Virus record (IMG/VR): IMGVR_UViG_3300025289_000049 | Span: 1 to 44,449 of that record | Length of the DNA: 44,449 nucleotides | Direction: 5' to 3' (one strand) | Source: a virus | Shown here: piece after piece, positions 33,650-40,571 of the stretch | Layout of the letters: each line of letters opens with the position of its first letter | How positions within the stretch are numbered: the stretch's first letter is position 1 | Position numbers and translations under genes: made by a program | Notes under the pieces: generated by a model | The model's input: only the letters and a program-made list of their open reading frames with translations | The model's database searches: none | Told to the model about the DNA's origin: nothing

Positions 33650-34083
33650 GTTTTCGCAACTCCCTTCAGGTAGGACCGCCGAATCTGGTCGGTCACGCCA
33701 GGATCGGGAACGAAGTCGTGAGGGTTCACGGTCCCATCCGGCGGCGTCCAGTCACTCGCCTTGATGATGTGTTTCATCCGTTCCTCTTTCGGAAGGTTCG
33801 GATCGCACGGAATCTTCGGAATGAATGCCATGCGCCGTCCGTCTTTGTCGTGGTCCGGAACCCGCAGGTACAGTTCCGCCTTCTCGTTTTCGTAGACGCA
33901 CGTTCCCGGTCGGCGTACGAGGTCAAAGCGCTGTGCGTCGGCTATGATCCGAGGAGCCGTGAACACCCTGTCTGCGTGTCCGCCGCACGGGCATGGCATG
34001 GACGACGGGTGGTCGTCCGTCATGCGCATCGTGAGGTCCTTCGAGAATCCGCAGGCGTCGCACGTGTACGGGTACTCAGGCAT
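33646..34083 (-). CDS. FmdB-like zinc-ribbon protein
   Basis: This encodes 145 residues. It starts MPEYPYTCDACGF, a signature of the FmdB/CxxC small ribbon family: an aromatic start, CxxC at 8-11, then CPCGG (31-35) closing the ribbon. The remaining 100 residues are unrelated to the ribbon. They are basic to neutral with a Pro-rich segment (IPKIPCDPNLPKEERM) and a C-terminal helix. FmdB-like proteins occur in many phages with no settled function. It overlaps the downstream gene by 4 bases and the upstream membrane protein by 8. Confidence 0.6.
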   Translation of the reverse strand: MPEYPYTCDACGFSKDLTMRMTDDHPSSMPCPCGGHADRVFTAPRIIADAQRFDLVRRPGTCVYENEKAELYLRVPDHDKDGRRMAFIPKIPCDPNLPKEERMKHIIKASDWTPPDGTVNPHDFVPDPGVTDQIRRSYLKGVAKT

Positions 34084-34423
34084 GTGGATCGGACCTTCCG
34101 TTCGTGGTTCTGGGCGACGCCATCGGCGTCTCTTTGGTGTGCGCCTCAGCCAGTCTTCTGACTACAGGGCTTCGGTCGCGCACCAGAGAGGAGAGGTCAT
34201 TCCGAATTTCCTCCTCAGTTCGCCTCAATCTCTCAGGGTCATACGGTATCGCTCTCGGCTTCCGGACATCTGCCTGTCCAGTACCCTCTGCCCGTCTACC
34301 CCCCTTGTCGCCACGCCAATACACCCACACGACGGTAGCGACAGCAACAGAGACGGCGATTGCGACAATCGCGAAGAGGACGCACACGACAAAGGCGACC
34401 ACCACCGTCTCGTAGAGCGTCAT
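34076..34423 (-). CDS. Small membrane protein with cytoplasmic charged tail
   Basis: This encodes 115 residues from the ATG at 34423, chosen because GGAG lies 7 bases upstream and the previous gene stops at 34425; a longer reading to 34459 overlaps it. A strongly hydrophobic N-terminus (about residues 4-36, rich in Val, Ala and Ile, closing VVWVYWRG) is one transmembrane helix. The rest is basic and helical (PERLRRTEEEIRNDL). A membrane protein among packaging and head genes is unexpected. It might be a virion membrane-contact protein, or alter host membrane function. Family not recognised. Confidence 0.5.
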   Translation of the reverse strand: MTLYETVVVAFVVCVLFAIVAIAVSVAVATVVWVYWRGDKGGRRAEGTGQADVRKPRAIPYDPERLRRTEEEIRNDLSSLVRDRSPVVRRLAEAHTKETPMASPRTTNGRSDPHA

Positions 34424-34424
34424 T

Positions 34425-34718
34425 CTACACTCCAGTGACATGACCCTTGATCTGGACACTCACCAAGGGCGGCACGTGAACGCCGATCGTGAGTACGTTC
34501 TGTGCGGCGGGTGGAGCGGCGATGGTGAAGGCCACGTCCGTTCCCGTGTCCAGCCGTTGCAGTTCGCATTCAGCCGCCGTCAGTGTCGTGTATGCTGTGA
34601 ACGGTCCCAGCGTGTCGGCGTCCGACACCATCGTAGGGCTCGAATTGGACAGAGGCTGAATCGACTTCGAGTAGACAGGAACCGGAGCCCCGGCGACATG
34701 CGGCGTTACGGCAGCCAT
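34425..34718 (-). CDS. Small beta-rich hypothetical protein
   Basis: This encodes 97 residues, abutting its upstream neighbour with no gap and the following gene's start within a base. The sequence alternates Thr/Val/Ala/Pro strands with little charge and one Cys-free core (SPTMVSDADTLGPFTAYTTL, AQNVLTIGVHVPPLV). A small beta-sandwich such as a head decoration or fibre domain is plausible. AGGGGG lies 9 bases before the ATG. No family was recognised. Confidence 0.45.
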   Translation of the reverse strand: MAAVTPHVAGAPVPVYSKSIQPLSNSSPTMVSDADTLGPFTAYTTLTAAECELQRLDTGTDVAFTIAAPPAAQNVLTIGVHVPPLVSVQIKGHVTGV

Positions 34719-35126
34719 CTAAGTTTTCCCCCTCGATCGTGACGGGAACTCGGACACAAGATTCTCCAGTGCGACGATCCGATCCAGCAAGCGATTCGGC
34801 TTTTTTCGCCACGTTCCAGGGCCTGCGCCCATCGGAGACGAGTCGACAAAACACAGTCCGCGCATCCCGTATTCGTAGTAGACGAGCGAACACACGGGAA
34901 CATCCGGATGCCCCGCATCCATCTTCACACCCGTGCATCGCAGCAGCCAGCATGGGATCGTCACTTCAGGCGTGTCAATCGGTGTGTACTCCGCCACCTC
35001 GCCGCTCCAGACGTTGGAGAATGTCTCGATCTTCCTGCGCTCTGCCGATGTCCTGGCGAAAAACTGATCGGGCGTCTCCTCCACAGTCACGGAGACGGAT
35101 TCGGAAGGTTGCGCGATCTCGGTCAT
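34719..35126 (-). CDS. Hypothetical protein in the packaging-portal block
   Basis: This encodes 135 residues, starting in an ATGA overlap with the gene before it. The N-terminal 20 residues are acidic and Ser/Val-rich. A basic helix follows (FFARTSAERRKIETF), then a beta core with three Cys (WLLRCTGVK, PVCSLVYYEYGMRGLCFV) and a basic C-terminal helix (LDRIVALENLVSEFPSRSRGK). It looks like a well-folded protein of unknown family. Confidence 0.5.
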   Translation of the reverse strand: MTEIAQPSESVSVTVEETPDQFFARTSAERRKIETFSNVWSGEVAEYTPIDTPEVTIPCWLLRCTGVKMDAGHPDVPVCSLVYYEYGMRGLCFVDSSPMGAGPGTWRKKPNRLLDRIVALENLVSEFPSRSRGKT

Positions 35127-35335
35127 TTGACGAGTCCTTTCCTGCGTCTCCGTCTCCCGGCCTCGTCGGCAGGTTTCATCGACGCGGCCTTCTCCTGCGA
35201 GTCGTCCATGATCGAGCCGTGAACCGCCATGCGCATTCGCGCCCTGCTCATCAGACGCCGAAACTTCTCCACGTCCCCGGCATCTCTCACGCCGGGCAGT
35301 GTGCTCATCGGAAATCCGGTCGTTGTCATCGCCAT
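35123..35335 (-). CDS. Small basic hypothetical protein
   Basis: This encodes 70 residues with GAGG upstream. The sequence is basic: a helix with several Arg and Met residues (VEKFRRLMSRARMRMAV) and a C-terminal RRRRRKGLVK cluster suggest nucleic acid or membrane surface contact. It overlaps both neighbours by a few bases. Function unknown; it could bind DNA during packaging, but this is a guess from charge. Confidence 0.45.
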   Translation of the reverse strand: MAMTTTGFPMSTLPGVRDAGDVEKFRRLMSRARMRMAVHGSIMDDSQEKAASMKPADEAGRRRRRKGLVK

Positions 35336-35625
35336 CGTCTATTCCTCACCACAGCAATCTGGCAGTAGGTTGAGATCGGCACATGATCCCAACCTTTTCG
35401 TTTTCGCAGCAGAATCCAGTTCGTGAGTTTGCGCAACACTTTCGCGTCCATACGCCGGGTGTGTTCCAGGCGGGTGAGCATGTGTGCAGATATGCCCATT
35501 TCGCTCGCCCGCTGGCGACAATCCGCGATGTTCAAAATCTTAAGGGCGATATCTTTTCTCCACTGCGCCGCCCATCTGCTCGCAATAACGAGACGGCGAA
35601 GACAATTCCGTAGACTCACCGCCAT
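35326..35625 (-). CDS. Putative XRE-like helix-turn-helix protein
   Basis: This encodes 99 basic residues with AGGAG 6-7 bases before the ATG. Residues ~36-72 (CRQRASEMGISAHMLTRLEH, then a helix ending LRKLTNWI) fit the Cro/CI-type helix-turn-helix: a helix, a 'G.S...L.R.E' recognition pattern, then further helix. The flanks are rich in Arg and Lys. If real, it would be a small repressor or activator made from the promoter at 36047-36075, and could act on late genes. The motif is short and imperfect. Confidence 0.4.
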   Translation of the reverse strand: MAVSLRNCLRRLVIASRWAAQWRKDIALKILNIADCRQRASEMGISAHMLTRLEHTRRMDAKVLRKLTNWILLRKRKGWDHVPISTYCQIAVVRNRRWR

Positions 35626-35634
35626 CGGAATCTC

Positions 35635-35907
35635 CTACTTTCCGGCGCGTCTTCGTCCGGCGGCGGACATCTTCGCCATCCGTTCGGACCCGTACTTCGC
35701 TCTTCCGGCTGCGGCGGCAACGGCAGCGGGGTTCCGAACGTCTCCGCGCCGTGCAATCTTCTCTTCGAGAGCGGCAAATCTCTCACCGGACCCGAGGACT
35801 GGCTTCGGTTGGGTCATGCCGTGACTCGTCATGCCCATGTCCCGCGTCTTCGGCGTTCCCCGCATCATCGCCCGACGTTGTGCAGGTGTGTGGTACTCGT
35901 GTATCAT
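35635..35907 (-). CDS. Small basic Ala/Arg/Met-rich protein
   Basis: This encodes 90 residues with a strong AGGGAGG 5 bases before the ATG. It opens MIHEYHTPAQRRAMMRGTP, is Lys/Arg/Gly-rich throughout, and ends in an Ala-rich helix plus a basic tail (AAGRAKYGSERMAKMSAAGR). It is mostly disordered or helical in look, with no Cys and no membrane segment. Similar short basic proteins are common beside terminase genes in phages, without known role. It lies downstream of the predicted promoter and the 25-codon ORF. Confidence 0.5.
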   Translation of the reverse strand: MIHEYHTPAQRRAMMRGTPKTRDMGMTSHGMTQPKPVLGSGERFAALEEKIARRGDVRNPAAVAAAAGRAKYGSERMAKMSAAGRRRAGK

Positions 35908-35917
35908 GTCTGCCTCC

Positions 35918-35995
35918 CTAAACGACGCGACCCCGAAACGGGTAGTTCACACCCGCTTCGAGGTCGTCGTCTGCACCAGTCTCAAAATGCGTCAT
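35918..35995 (-). CDS. Possible 25-codon leader gene
   Basis: A short open frame (MTHFETGADDDLEAGVNYPF, five more residues, stop) lies between the promoter at 36047-36075 and the gene starting at 35907. Its own ribosome site is weak. An even shorter frame (GTG, 13 codons, MSEARTVLLLLVP) ends in an ATGA overlapping its start, which could couple the two. The acidic sequence looks protein-like. It may be a real small protein or a leader peptide. No other gene occupies 35908-36084. Confidence 0.35.
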   Translation of the reverse strand: MTHFETGADDDLEAGVNYPFRGRVV

Positions 35996-36046
35996 GGGAC
36001 CAGCAGCAACAGGACTGTCCGTGCTTCACTCACGAGAGCGGGGCCG

Positions 36047-36075
36047 AGTCTACTGGGGACATCTCTCGCTGTCAA
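36047..36075 (-). promoter_or_regulatory. Sigma70-like promoter ahead of the portal block
   Basis: Reading the minus strand, TTGACA (36070-36075) is a perfect -35, followed by a 17-base spacer and TAGACT (36047-36052) as -10. A run of eight A's sits just upstream of the -35 and could act as an UP-like element. The site lies in the largest gap of this region, just after the Ala-rich gene downstream of terminase. It should start transcription through the small genes to the portal, which end at the terminator near 30824. Confidence 0.65.
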
Positions 36076-36084
36076 TGTTTTTTT

Positions 36085-36378
36085 TCAGACACACGAATCC
36101 GTTTTCGCCGCCGCCACCGCATCCGCCGCCACCGCCTGCATCTTCGCCACCATTTCCGCCGCATCCTCCGCCTTCGCCTCCGCCAACGCCACATTCGCCT
36201 CTGCCTCCAGCAATCGCACTACCGCCCACGCCGCCGCCACCGCCTCATCGGCCTTGGCGTACCAACCGTGCGCGATAGCCTCTCTTGCCAGTGCCCGCCA
36301 GCGGCGCGCCTTCTCCACCCAATCTTCGGGAACTACGGCCCACGCGCACCGGGCCTTCCAGTCGTAGTCGTCGCTCAT
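36085..36378 (-). CDS. Ala-rich coiled-coil hypothetical protein
   Basis: This encodes 97 residues with AAGGAG 5 bases before the ATG, which overlaps the terminase stop (ATGA). An N-terminal Trp/Arg-rich helix (WVEKARRWRALAREAI) leads into a long Ala/Glu/Val helix (AEANVALAEAKAEDAAEM and onward) that could form a coiled coil. No Cys metal site is evident. Adjacent to terminase, it might be an accessory packaging factor. No family was recognised. Confidence 0.5.
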   Translation of the reverse strand: MSDDYDWKARCAWAVVPEDWVEKARRWRALAREAIAHGWYAKADEAVAAAWAVVRLLEAEANVALAEAKAEDAAEMVAKMQAVAADAVAAAKTDSCV

Positions 36379-38462
36379 GTTGACTCCTTGTCACCTATGG
36401 CGTAATTCCGTACTCTCCGCACGCCTCGCCCCAAGTACCCAGCATCACGCTCCAGCATACGCCGGAACTCCAAGGCGAATCGCACGGCGTACAGAATCGT
36501 CTTCGCCATGCCGTCGCACTCCAGCGTGTCACCGTCACGCGACATCGACCGCAGAGCCTCAATGGTGTCGGTGCATCGCGGATCGACACGGAATCCCGCC
36601 CCGTTCGGTTTCTTGTCACGGCACATTGCCACAAGATCGTCGGCCGCACGATTCATCCGCTGATCCGCATGAACGCATTGCATCCCCGCATCCTGGAATG
36701 CTTCGAAGCTTGACGATCTGGGAATCGGACCGACTCGGGAAGACATCGAAATCCGTTCCCCCGTAGAATTCACGATCCACGTGAAATCCTTGGCGGTGGA
36801 TGGACAGGCGGACGAACCAGGAGTCCCCGTCGAATGCCGCGACCCGAGCACACGACTCTTCAACCGAACGATTACAGACTCCTCATCCAGTCCAAGGTAC
36901 GACGCCTCGTCGTACACGTGTAGCACACCGTCATGCGACACATACAGCCATGAGCACCAGAATCGCCCCTGCTCCCGATGCACAGAAGCCATCCTCGGAC
37001 GGGTCGGGTCGATCAGGTCGAGTGACACGATCTGCTTCGACTCCGCGAACTCGAACAGCACGCGCCGCGACAAGACCGTTTCCATCGCCTCGCCCTGCAT
37101 GGAAGCAAGGGCCAAGGCGTCGGCCCGATCTGGCGACCTTCCGAGACGCCTTCGAATCTCGTCCTTCTCTTCAATCTGGATGAGGCCCCGGACGCTGTTC
37201 GCCTTGAGCCGGATCACCGACAACTCACCGGCGAGGCGCGTGTCTCTCGGATCAATCGCAATCACTCCAGTGCGGAATCGTTCACGGAGGGTCCAGTACA
37301 TCTCGGCCCGTATATTCAAGAAACGATCCTGCCTCGATGAAGCGGACGAGAAATGCACGGGCGTCACCAGGAAGCCTGCACCCCTCAGAGGATCGACAAC
37401 CCCGGCCCCAAGTCCACCCACGTCGATCCGCACGTTCATCGTGGCGATCTTCTTCTCGGTGGCGAGTCTGCGCACCTCTCCGGCCGTCGCGTCCGTCGGG
37501 TTGCCGTGCTTCGAGTAGACGTTTCGGAACCAGATACCGCGCCGCTCGTAGAACTCGGTGGAATCGGGACCGCCCCTCGACACATCCACCCCCAGCGCCG
37601 TGTCGGCCGGATCGACTCCAGCCGGCGGTTCCTCCGTCCACCGTGCCTGCGCGGCGGCGATCCACACGAGCGGAATGAACGCATCGACCACGTCGGGCGC
37701 GAACTCCCCACCAACCCGAGCCCGGAACATCGGCGAGTCACGGCCCCAGTCTTCCGCTTCCTTCGCCACCCACTCCTTCGAGCAGTACGGAGAATCTTCA
37801 CTCGACCCCGTGAACGTGGCGAACTGATGCCGCTTGCTCGTGAACGCCGCGTAGAACTCCGACTCCGGCTGGTAGTAGGCGTTGCCGACGATAAGCAACT
37901 TCGACACGGGAGCGGTGAGCAGCGAACGAATGGCAGGCCACATGCGCGGCTCCACCGCCTGAGCCTCACTCACCACCACAAGAATCGCCGTTCCACTGTG
38001 AAACCCGGTGAATCCGCCCGGATCGTCCGCCGTGTACCCGATCATGTAGTGCTTCGAGTCGCCGCTCCGGAGGGCCTCGGTCTGGAGTGTTCCTCCGATC
38101 CCCCACTCGCCTCCGCCGCGCATCTCGGCCTGTCGATACAGCGACGCGATCTCAGCCCAGATTACATTTTTCACTTGCCGTTGTGTGGGCGCAGTCGTCA
38201 CGACGACCGATGGGCGATACGCGACGTGAAACCAAAGTGCGGCGACAGCCGCTACCCCGTCTTTCCCGAAAGAATGCCCGGTCTTCACCGCAACCGCAGG
38301 ATGATCGCGCAAAGCATTGAGCACGTCTCTCTGGAGCGGAATCGGCGTGAATCCGCAAATCTCACGAGCGAAAAACTCGGGAGACTGACGGATCGACCAG
38401 GCGAGTTTCGAGATGGAGTCAGACTGGGCCATTCGTGAAAATCCAAGATTCGCCTTTTCCAT
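36375..38462 (-). CDS. terL: Terminase large subunit (packaging ATPase-nuclease)
   Basis: This encodes 695 residues. ATPase part: FTPIPLQRDVLNAL, then a Walker A variant KTGHSFGKD (about residues 60-68), TTAPTQRQVKNVIWAE, and a Walker B-like VVVSEAQA in which Ser165 stands where Asp is usual. Nuclease part: LGVDVSRGGPDST (about 292-304) with the first metal-binding Asp, then conserved segments VRIDVGGLGAGVVD and RSPDRADALALA, typical of terminase RNase H-like domains. It pumps DNA through the portal and cuts it. Both in-frame starts (38462 and 38432, MAQSDSISKL) overlap the previous gene; neither ribosome site is strong. The C-terminal third is longer than in many terminases. Confidence 0.85.
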   Translation of the reverse strand: MEKANLGFSRMAQSDSISKLAWSIRQSPEFFAREICGFTPIPLQRDVLNALRDHPAVAVKTGHSFGKDGVAAVAALWFHVAYRPSVVVTTAPTQRQVKNVIWAEIASLYRQAEMRGGGEWGIGGTLQTEALRSGDSKHYMIGYTADDPGGFTGFHSGTAILVVVSEAQAVEPRMWPAIRSLLTAPVSKLLIVGNAYYQPESEFYAAFTSKRHQFATFTGSSEDSPYCSKEWVAKEAEDWGRDSPMFRARVGGEFAPDVVDAFIPLVWIAAAQARWTEEPPAGVDPADTALGVDVSRGGPDSTEFYERRGIWFRNVYSKHGNPTDATAGEVRRLATEKKIATMNVRIDVGGLGAGVVDPLRGAGFLVTPVHFSSASSRQDRFLNIRAEMYWTLRERFRTGVIAIDPRDTRLAGELSVIRLKANSVRGLIQIEEKDEIRRRLGRSPDRADALALASMQGEAMETVLSRRVLFEFAESKQIVSLDLIDPTRPRMASVHREQGRFWCSWLYVSHDGVLHVYDEASYLGLDEESVIVRLKSRVLGSRHSTGTPGSSACPSTAKDFTWIVNSTGERISMSSRVGPIPRSSSFEAFQDAGMQCVHADQRMNRAADDLVAMCRDKKPNGAGFRVDPRCTDTIEALRSMSRDGDTLECDGMAKTILYAVRFALEFRRMLERDAGYLGRGVRRVRNYAIGDKEST

Positions 38463-38787
38463 AAAGGTCCGAAAAAGAAATCGACGGATACACGGCTCTT
38501 ACGAGTCGGTGTTCGACGATGGCAACATCTCGCGGATTCACACAATCCGCATCGCGCTCATGCGGGCAACAGTGGTCGCCCACTTCTGACTCGCACATAT
38601 TCCCCACACCGTTCAAGGTCTCGACCTTCAAGACCCGGTCTGGCGCTATGACTACAATCTGAAAGGACATTTCGAGAGTATTCAATTCGCGCGCACGCTC
38701 AACGGTGATGTTGTCCGGGTGAAAAGCGGGGCACGTCAACTCACGCACCATTTTTGCCAACGAAGCAATGCTCACAGGTGTGGCCAT
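38419..38787 (-). CDS. Hypothetical protein upstream of terminase
   Basis: This encodes 122 residues with GGGAG well placed before the ATG. It overlaps the upstream gene by 47 bases and terminase by 44. The middle has Cys and His residues clustered (MCESEVGDHCCPHERDADC), which could bind a metal. Helix (ITVERARELNTLEM) and strands (FQIVVIAPDRVLKVETL) surround it. The fold is unknown. Such long overlaps suggest tight coupling in the packaging cluster. Confidence 0.5.
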   Translation of the reverse strand: MATPVSIASLAKMVRELTCPAFHPDNITVERARELNTLEMSFQIVVIAPDRVLKVETLNGVGNMCESEVGDHCCPHERDADCVNPRDVAIVEHRLVRAVYPSISFSDLYGKGESWIFTNGPV

Positions 38788-39070
38788 CGTTATCTCCCTT
38801 CACATGAACCTCTAGTAGATGTGAGACGAAGAACTTGTATCCGCTGTGCCCTTCCAGCGCGACAAGGTCTTCTGGCACCGGAAAATTCAAGATGCGAAGG
38901 ATACTCGCGGCGTTTATTGCGACAGAGTCACAGACTAGATCGCCTTTGAATAGCGTGTACTCCTTCATGTCCACGCTCCACACGATGGCGTGCATAGACG
39001 ACGACAAGACCACATCGGTCTCAGAACTCTTGCTCATCGCATCGAGAAAGGCTTTCGTTTCTGGAGTCAT
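38741..39070 (-). CDS. Hypothetical protein in packaging cluster
   Basis: This encodes 109 residues, an alpha/beta mix: helix (TPETKAFLDAMSKSS), strands (AIVWSVDMKEYTLFKGDLV), a Leu/Pro segment (ASILRILNFPVPEDLVAL) and a C-terminal His/Cys group (GHTCEHCFVGK) that may bind zinc. It starts 35 bases after the candidate small terminase gene. Composition and codon use match neighbours. Family unknown. Confidence 0.5.
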   Translation of the reverse strand: MTPETKAFLDAMSKSSETDVVLSSSMHAIVWSVDMKEYTLFKGDLVCDSVAINAASILRILNFPVPEDLVALEGHSGYKFFVSHLLEVHVKGDNDGHTCEHCFVGKNGA

Positions 39071-39104
39071 AGCCTCTTACCCCGGTCAATGTCCGAGAAC
39101 TCGC

Positions 39105-39605
39105 TTATGATGCTGACTCGTCCTTTGGCGCTATCGGTTGACTCGTCGGCACCGGACTAACCTCGACGTACTTGGTCGCTCGTTCACCGAGTTCCTGCAA
39201 CGAGATCATCGCCTTCCCGGCTTCGACCACGTTCGCGTCCTGCCGAATCTGGATCGCCTGCTGGGTCGCGAGCACGTCTCGCATCCCCATGCACTTCGCC
39301 AACAATTCACACGATCTTCGTCTTGAACTCGGTTCGGCCGTCTCGTCCTCCGCGAGCTCCGCCACAATATCGACGAGCCGCTCACGACTGATCCGCTTCA
39401 TGACCGCGATCCGGAACCCAACCACGTCTCGAATCTGCTCAATCTGCGCGGCACGGAGTGCGGCATGAATCAGCGTCGTGTTGACGGCGGCTTCGTCTTC
39501 GATGTCGATCCCAGCCTTGTCAAGCAGATTGTCGATGAGCGATCGTTTCGGAACCTTCTCCTCCCCATCATCGGGAACGGGATGCTTGGCGGATTCGCGT
39601 TTCAT
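39105..39605 (-). CDS. Candidate terminase small subunit
   Basis: This encodes 166 residues from the ATG at 39605 (GGAGGG 7 bases upstream, ATGA overlap with the previous frame). The N-terminus is Lys/Pro-rich (KRESAKHPVPDDGEEKVPKR). Helices follow (SLIDNLLDKAGIDIEDEAAV; ALRAAQIEQIRDVVGFRIAV; SRERLVDIVAELAEDE), with an Arg-rich patch, and a helical segment (AKCMGMRDVLATQQAIQIRQ). An all-helical protein of this size a few genes before the large terminase fits a small terminase that recognises DNA and forms a ring. No clear helix-turn-helix could be pinned down, so this is a positional call. Confidence 0.45.
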   Translation of the reverse strand: MKRESAKHPVPDDGEEKVPKRSLIDNLLDKAGIDIEDEAAVNTTLIHAALRAAQIEQIRDVVGFRIAVMKRISRERLVDIVAELAEDETAEPSSRRRSCELLAKCMGMRDVLATQQAIQIRQDANVVEAGKAMISLQELGERATKYVEVSPVPTSQPIAPKDESAS

Positions 39606-39886
39606 CTCAATGCCCTCCATTCATGTCTTCCTCTCCCAGTGAATACAACCGAATTCAGGAGCGTCACACTTTGACCGATCCCCCTTGAGCACCACCCAGT
39701 AATGCTTCGTCGGGTCCAGTTCGACGATAGCCACACCCTCCCGTCACCAAAACCAAACTTGCAGCAATCACGCCCCGCTATCCTGATGCCAGGACACTCC
39801 TTCGCGTGCCACGCATCGAAGGTGGGAGTGGATGCGCCACCGCACTTCTCGCACGTGTACACGACTTGCCTCTGGATTTTGCTCAT
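39602..39886 (-). CDS. Zinc-ribbon protein with apparent frameshift
   Basis: This open frame is 94 codons, starting in ATGA overlap with the gene before. Residues 1-51 are convincing: TCEKCGG (Cys pair 11-14), DAWHAKECPGI and RDCCKFGFGDG form a Cys/His-rich ribbon. From about residue 50 the sequence becomes odd (RVWLSSNWTRRSITGWC). The other frame from 39734 to 39621 instead encodes a natural-looking tail (VAIVELDPTKHYWVVLKG, ending GCIHWERKT and a stop). The original protein was probably the ribbon fused to that tail, so one or two bases near 39734-39748 seem to have shifted. Error, mutation and programmed slippage are all possible. Confidence 0.5.
   Translation of the reverse strand: MSKIQRQVVYTCEKCGGASTPTFDAWHAKECPGIRIAGRDCCKFGFGDGRVWLSSNWTRRSITGWCSRGIGQSVTLLNSVVFTGRGRHEWRALR
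39621..39734 (-). other. Alternative-frame tail of the zinc-ribbon gene
   Basis: This is an open frame of 37 codons, from GTG at 39734 to TGA at 39621-39623. It lies in the -1 frame relative to the 94-codon gene that contains it. The sequence has the look of conserved protein: ELDPTKHYWVVLKGDRSK, then CDAPEFGCIHWERK. A GGGAGG lies only 2 bases before the GTG, too close for a normal ribosome site, so independent initiation is unlikely. It is best read as the displaced C-terminus of the gene at 39602-39886. Confidence 0.45.
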
Positions 39887-40272
39887 GGCCTACTCCGGCT
39901 ACTGATGAACCCCGGCGGAATCGTGAACTCAACGTGGCATTCTCCATCCGGACCGGACTCCCACGTACGATTCAACCCGGCCTGCGTCAGCAGATCACCC
40001 AACCCCATGACAGCCGCGACAACCCGGTGCTTTGCCTCGCACATCTCGGAGCACACCGCATCCGGACCCATCTGGAAGTATGGGTACTTAACGTACCCTG
40101 GGTACGATTCCCAGCCCAACTTGACCCACGACCATCCTTTCGGCAGCGAAGGAAGTGGTGCGCCGTGAAGAGCCATTCGTATCGCTTCCGGGAGCCCCAC
40201 GAAAACACGCTCCCCCTGATCCCTCTTTCCGCACACCACACATGCCGCCCCGAAGATTATCGTGGTCCCCAT
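39883..40272 (-). CDS. Cys-rich hypothetical protein
   Basis: This encodes 129 residues from the ATG at 40272, chosen for AGGAG 5 bases upstream; an ATG at 40287 lacks it. A CVVC pair (residues ~10-13) precedes a helix, a Trp/Tyr-rich middle (GWSWVKLGWESYPGYVKY), then CSEMCEAKHRVV, which together could hold one zinc. The C-terminus is beta (ECHVEFTIPPGF). The stop overlaps the next start in ATGA. It resembles phage proteins in which 'C..C' pairs are split by 60-70 residues, function unknown. Confidence 0.55.
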   Translation of the reverse strand: MGTTIIFGAACVVCGKRDQGERVFVGLPEAIRMALHGAPLPSLPKGWSWVKLGWESYPGYVKYPYFQMGPDAVCSEMCEAKHRVVAAVMGLGDLLTQAGLNRTWESGPDGECHVEFTIPPGFISSRSRP

Positions 40273-40358
40273 CACTTCTCCTCTCATGTTTCCAGAATCC
40301 AGACCATCACAATACTCCGTGATCGGGCTGTCCTAACCGATCAATCGCAACATGGATG

Positions 40359-40571
40359 TCATCGCTTGACCGTACTTGACACCATCCTTTCAACCACCTT
40401 CGCAAAACGATCGACCTCATTCCCCGGAAGATTTTGCAGAGTCTTCGGTATCAAAAGCATCACGGTCACATCGTATGGAGTGAGCACGCAAGCGTGGAAA
40501 AATAGATCGTTGTTGACCGCGTACTTCTCAATCACCTCCTGCACATCAACCAGATTGTCCGGGTAGTTCAT
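40359..40571 (-). CDS. Small hypothetical protein after DnaB
   Basis: This encodes 70 residues, the ATG overlapping the helicase stop (ATGA). The sequence is balanced, with helices at both ends (NLVDVQEVIEKYAVNN; EVDRFAKVVERMVSST) and a hydrophobic strand in the middle (PYDVTVMLLIPKTL). Coupling to the helicase gene suggests expression with replication. No family was recognised. The 86 bases that follow (40273-40358) hold no gene that I can see. Confidence 0.55.
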   Translation of the reverse strand: MNYPDNLVDVQEVIEKYAVNNDLFFHACVLTPYDVTVMLLIPKTLQNLPGNEVDRFAKVVERMVSSTVKR

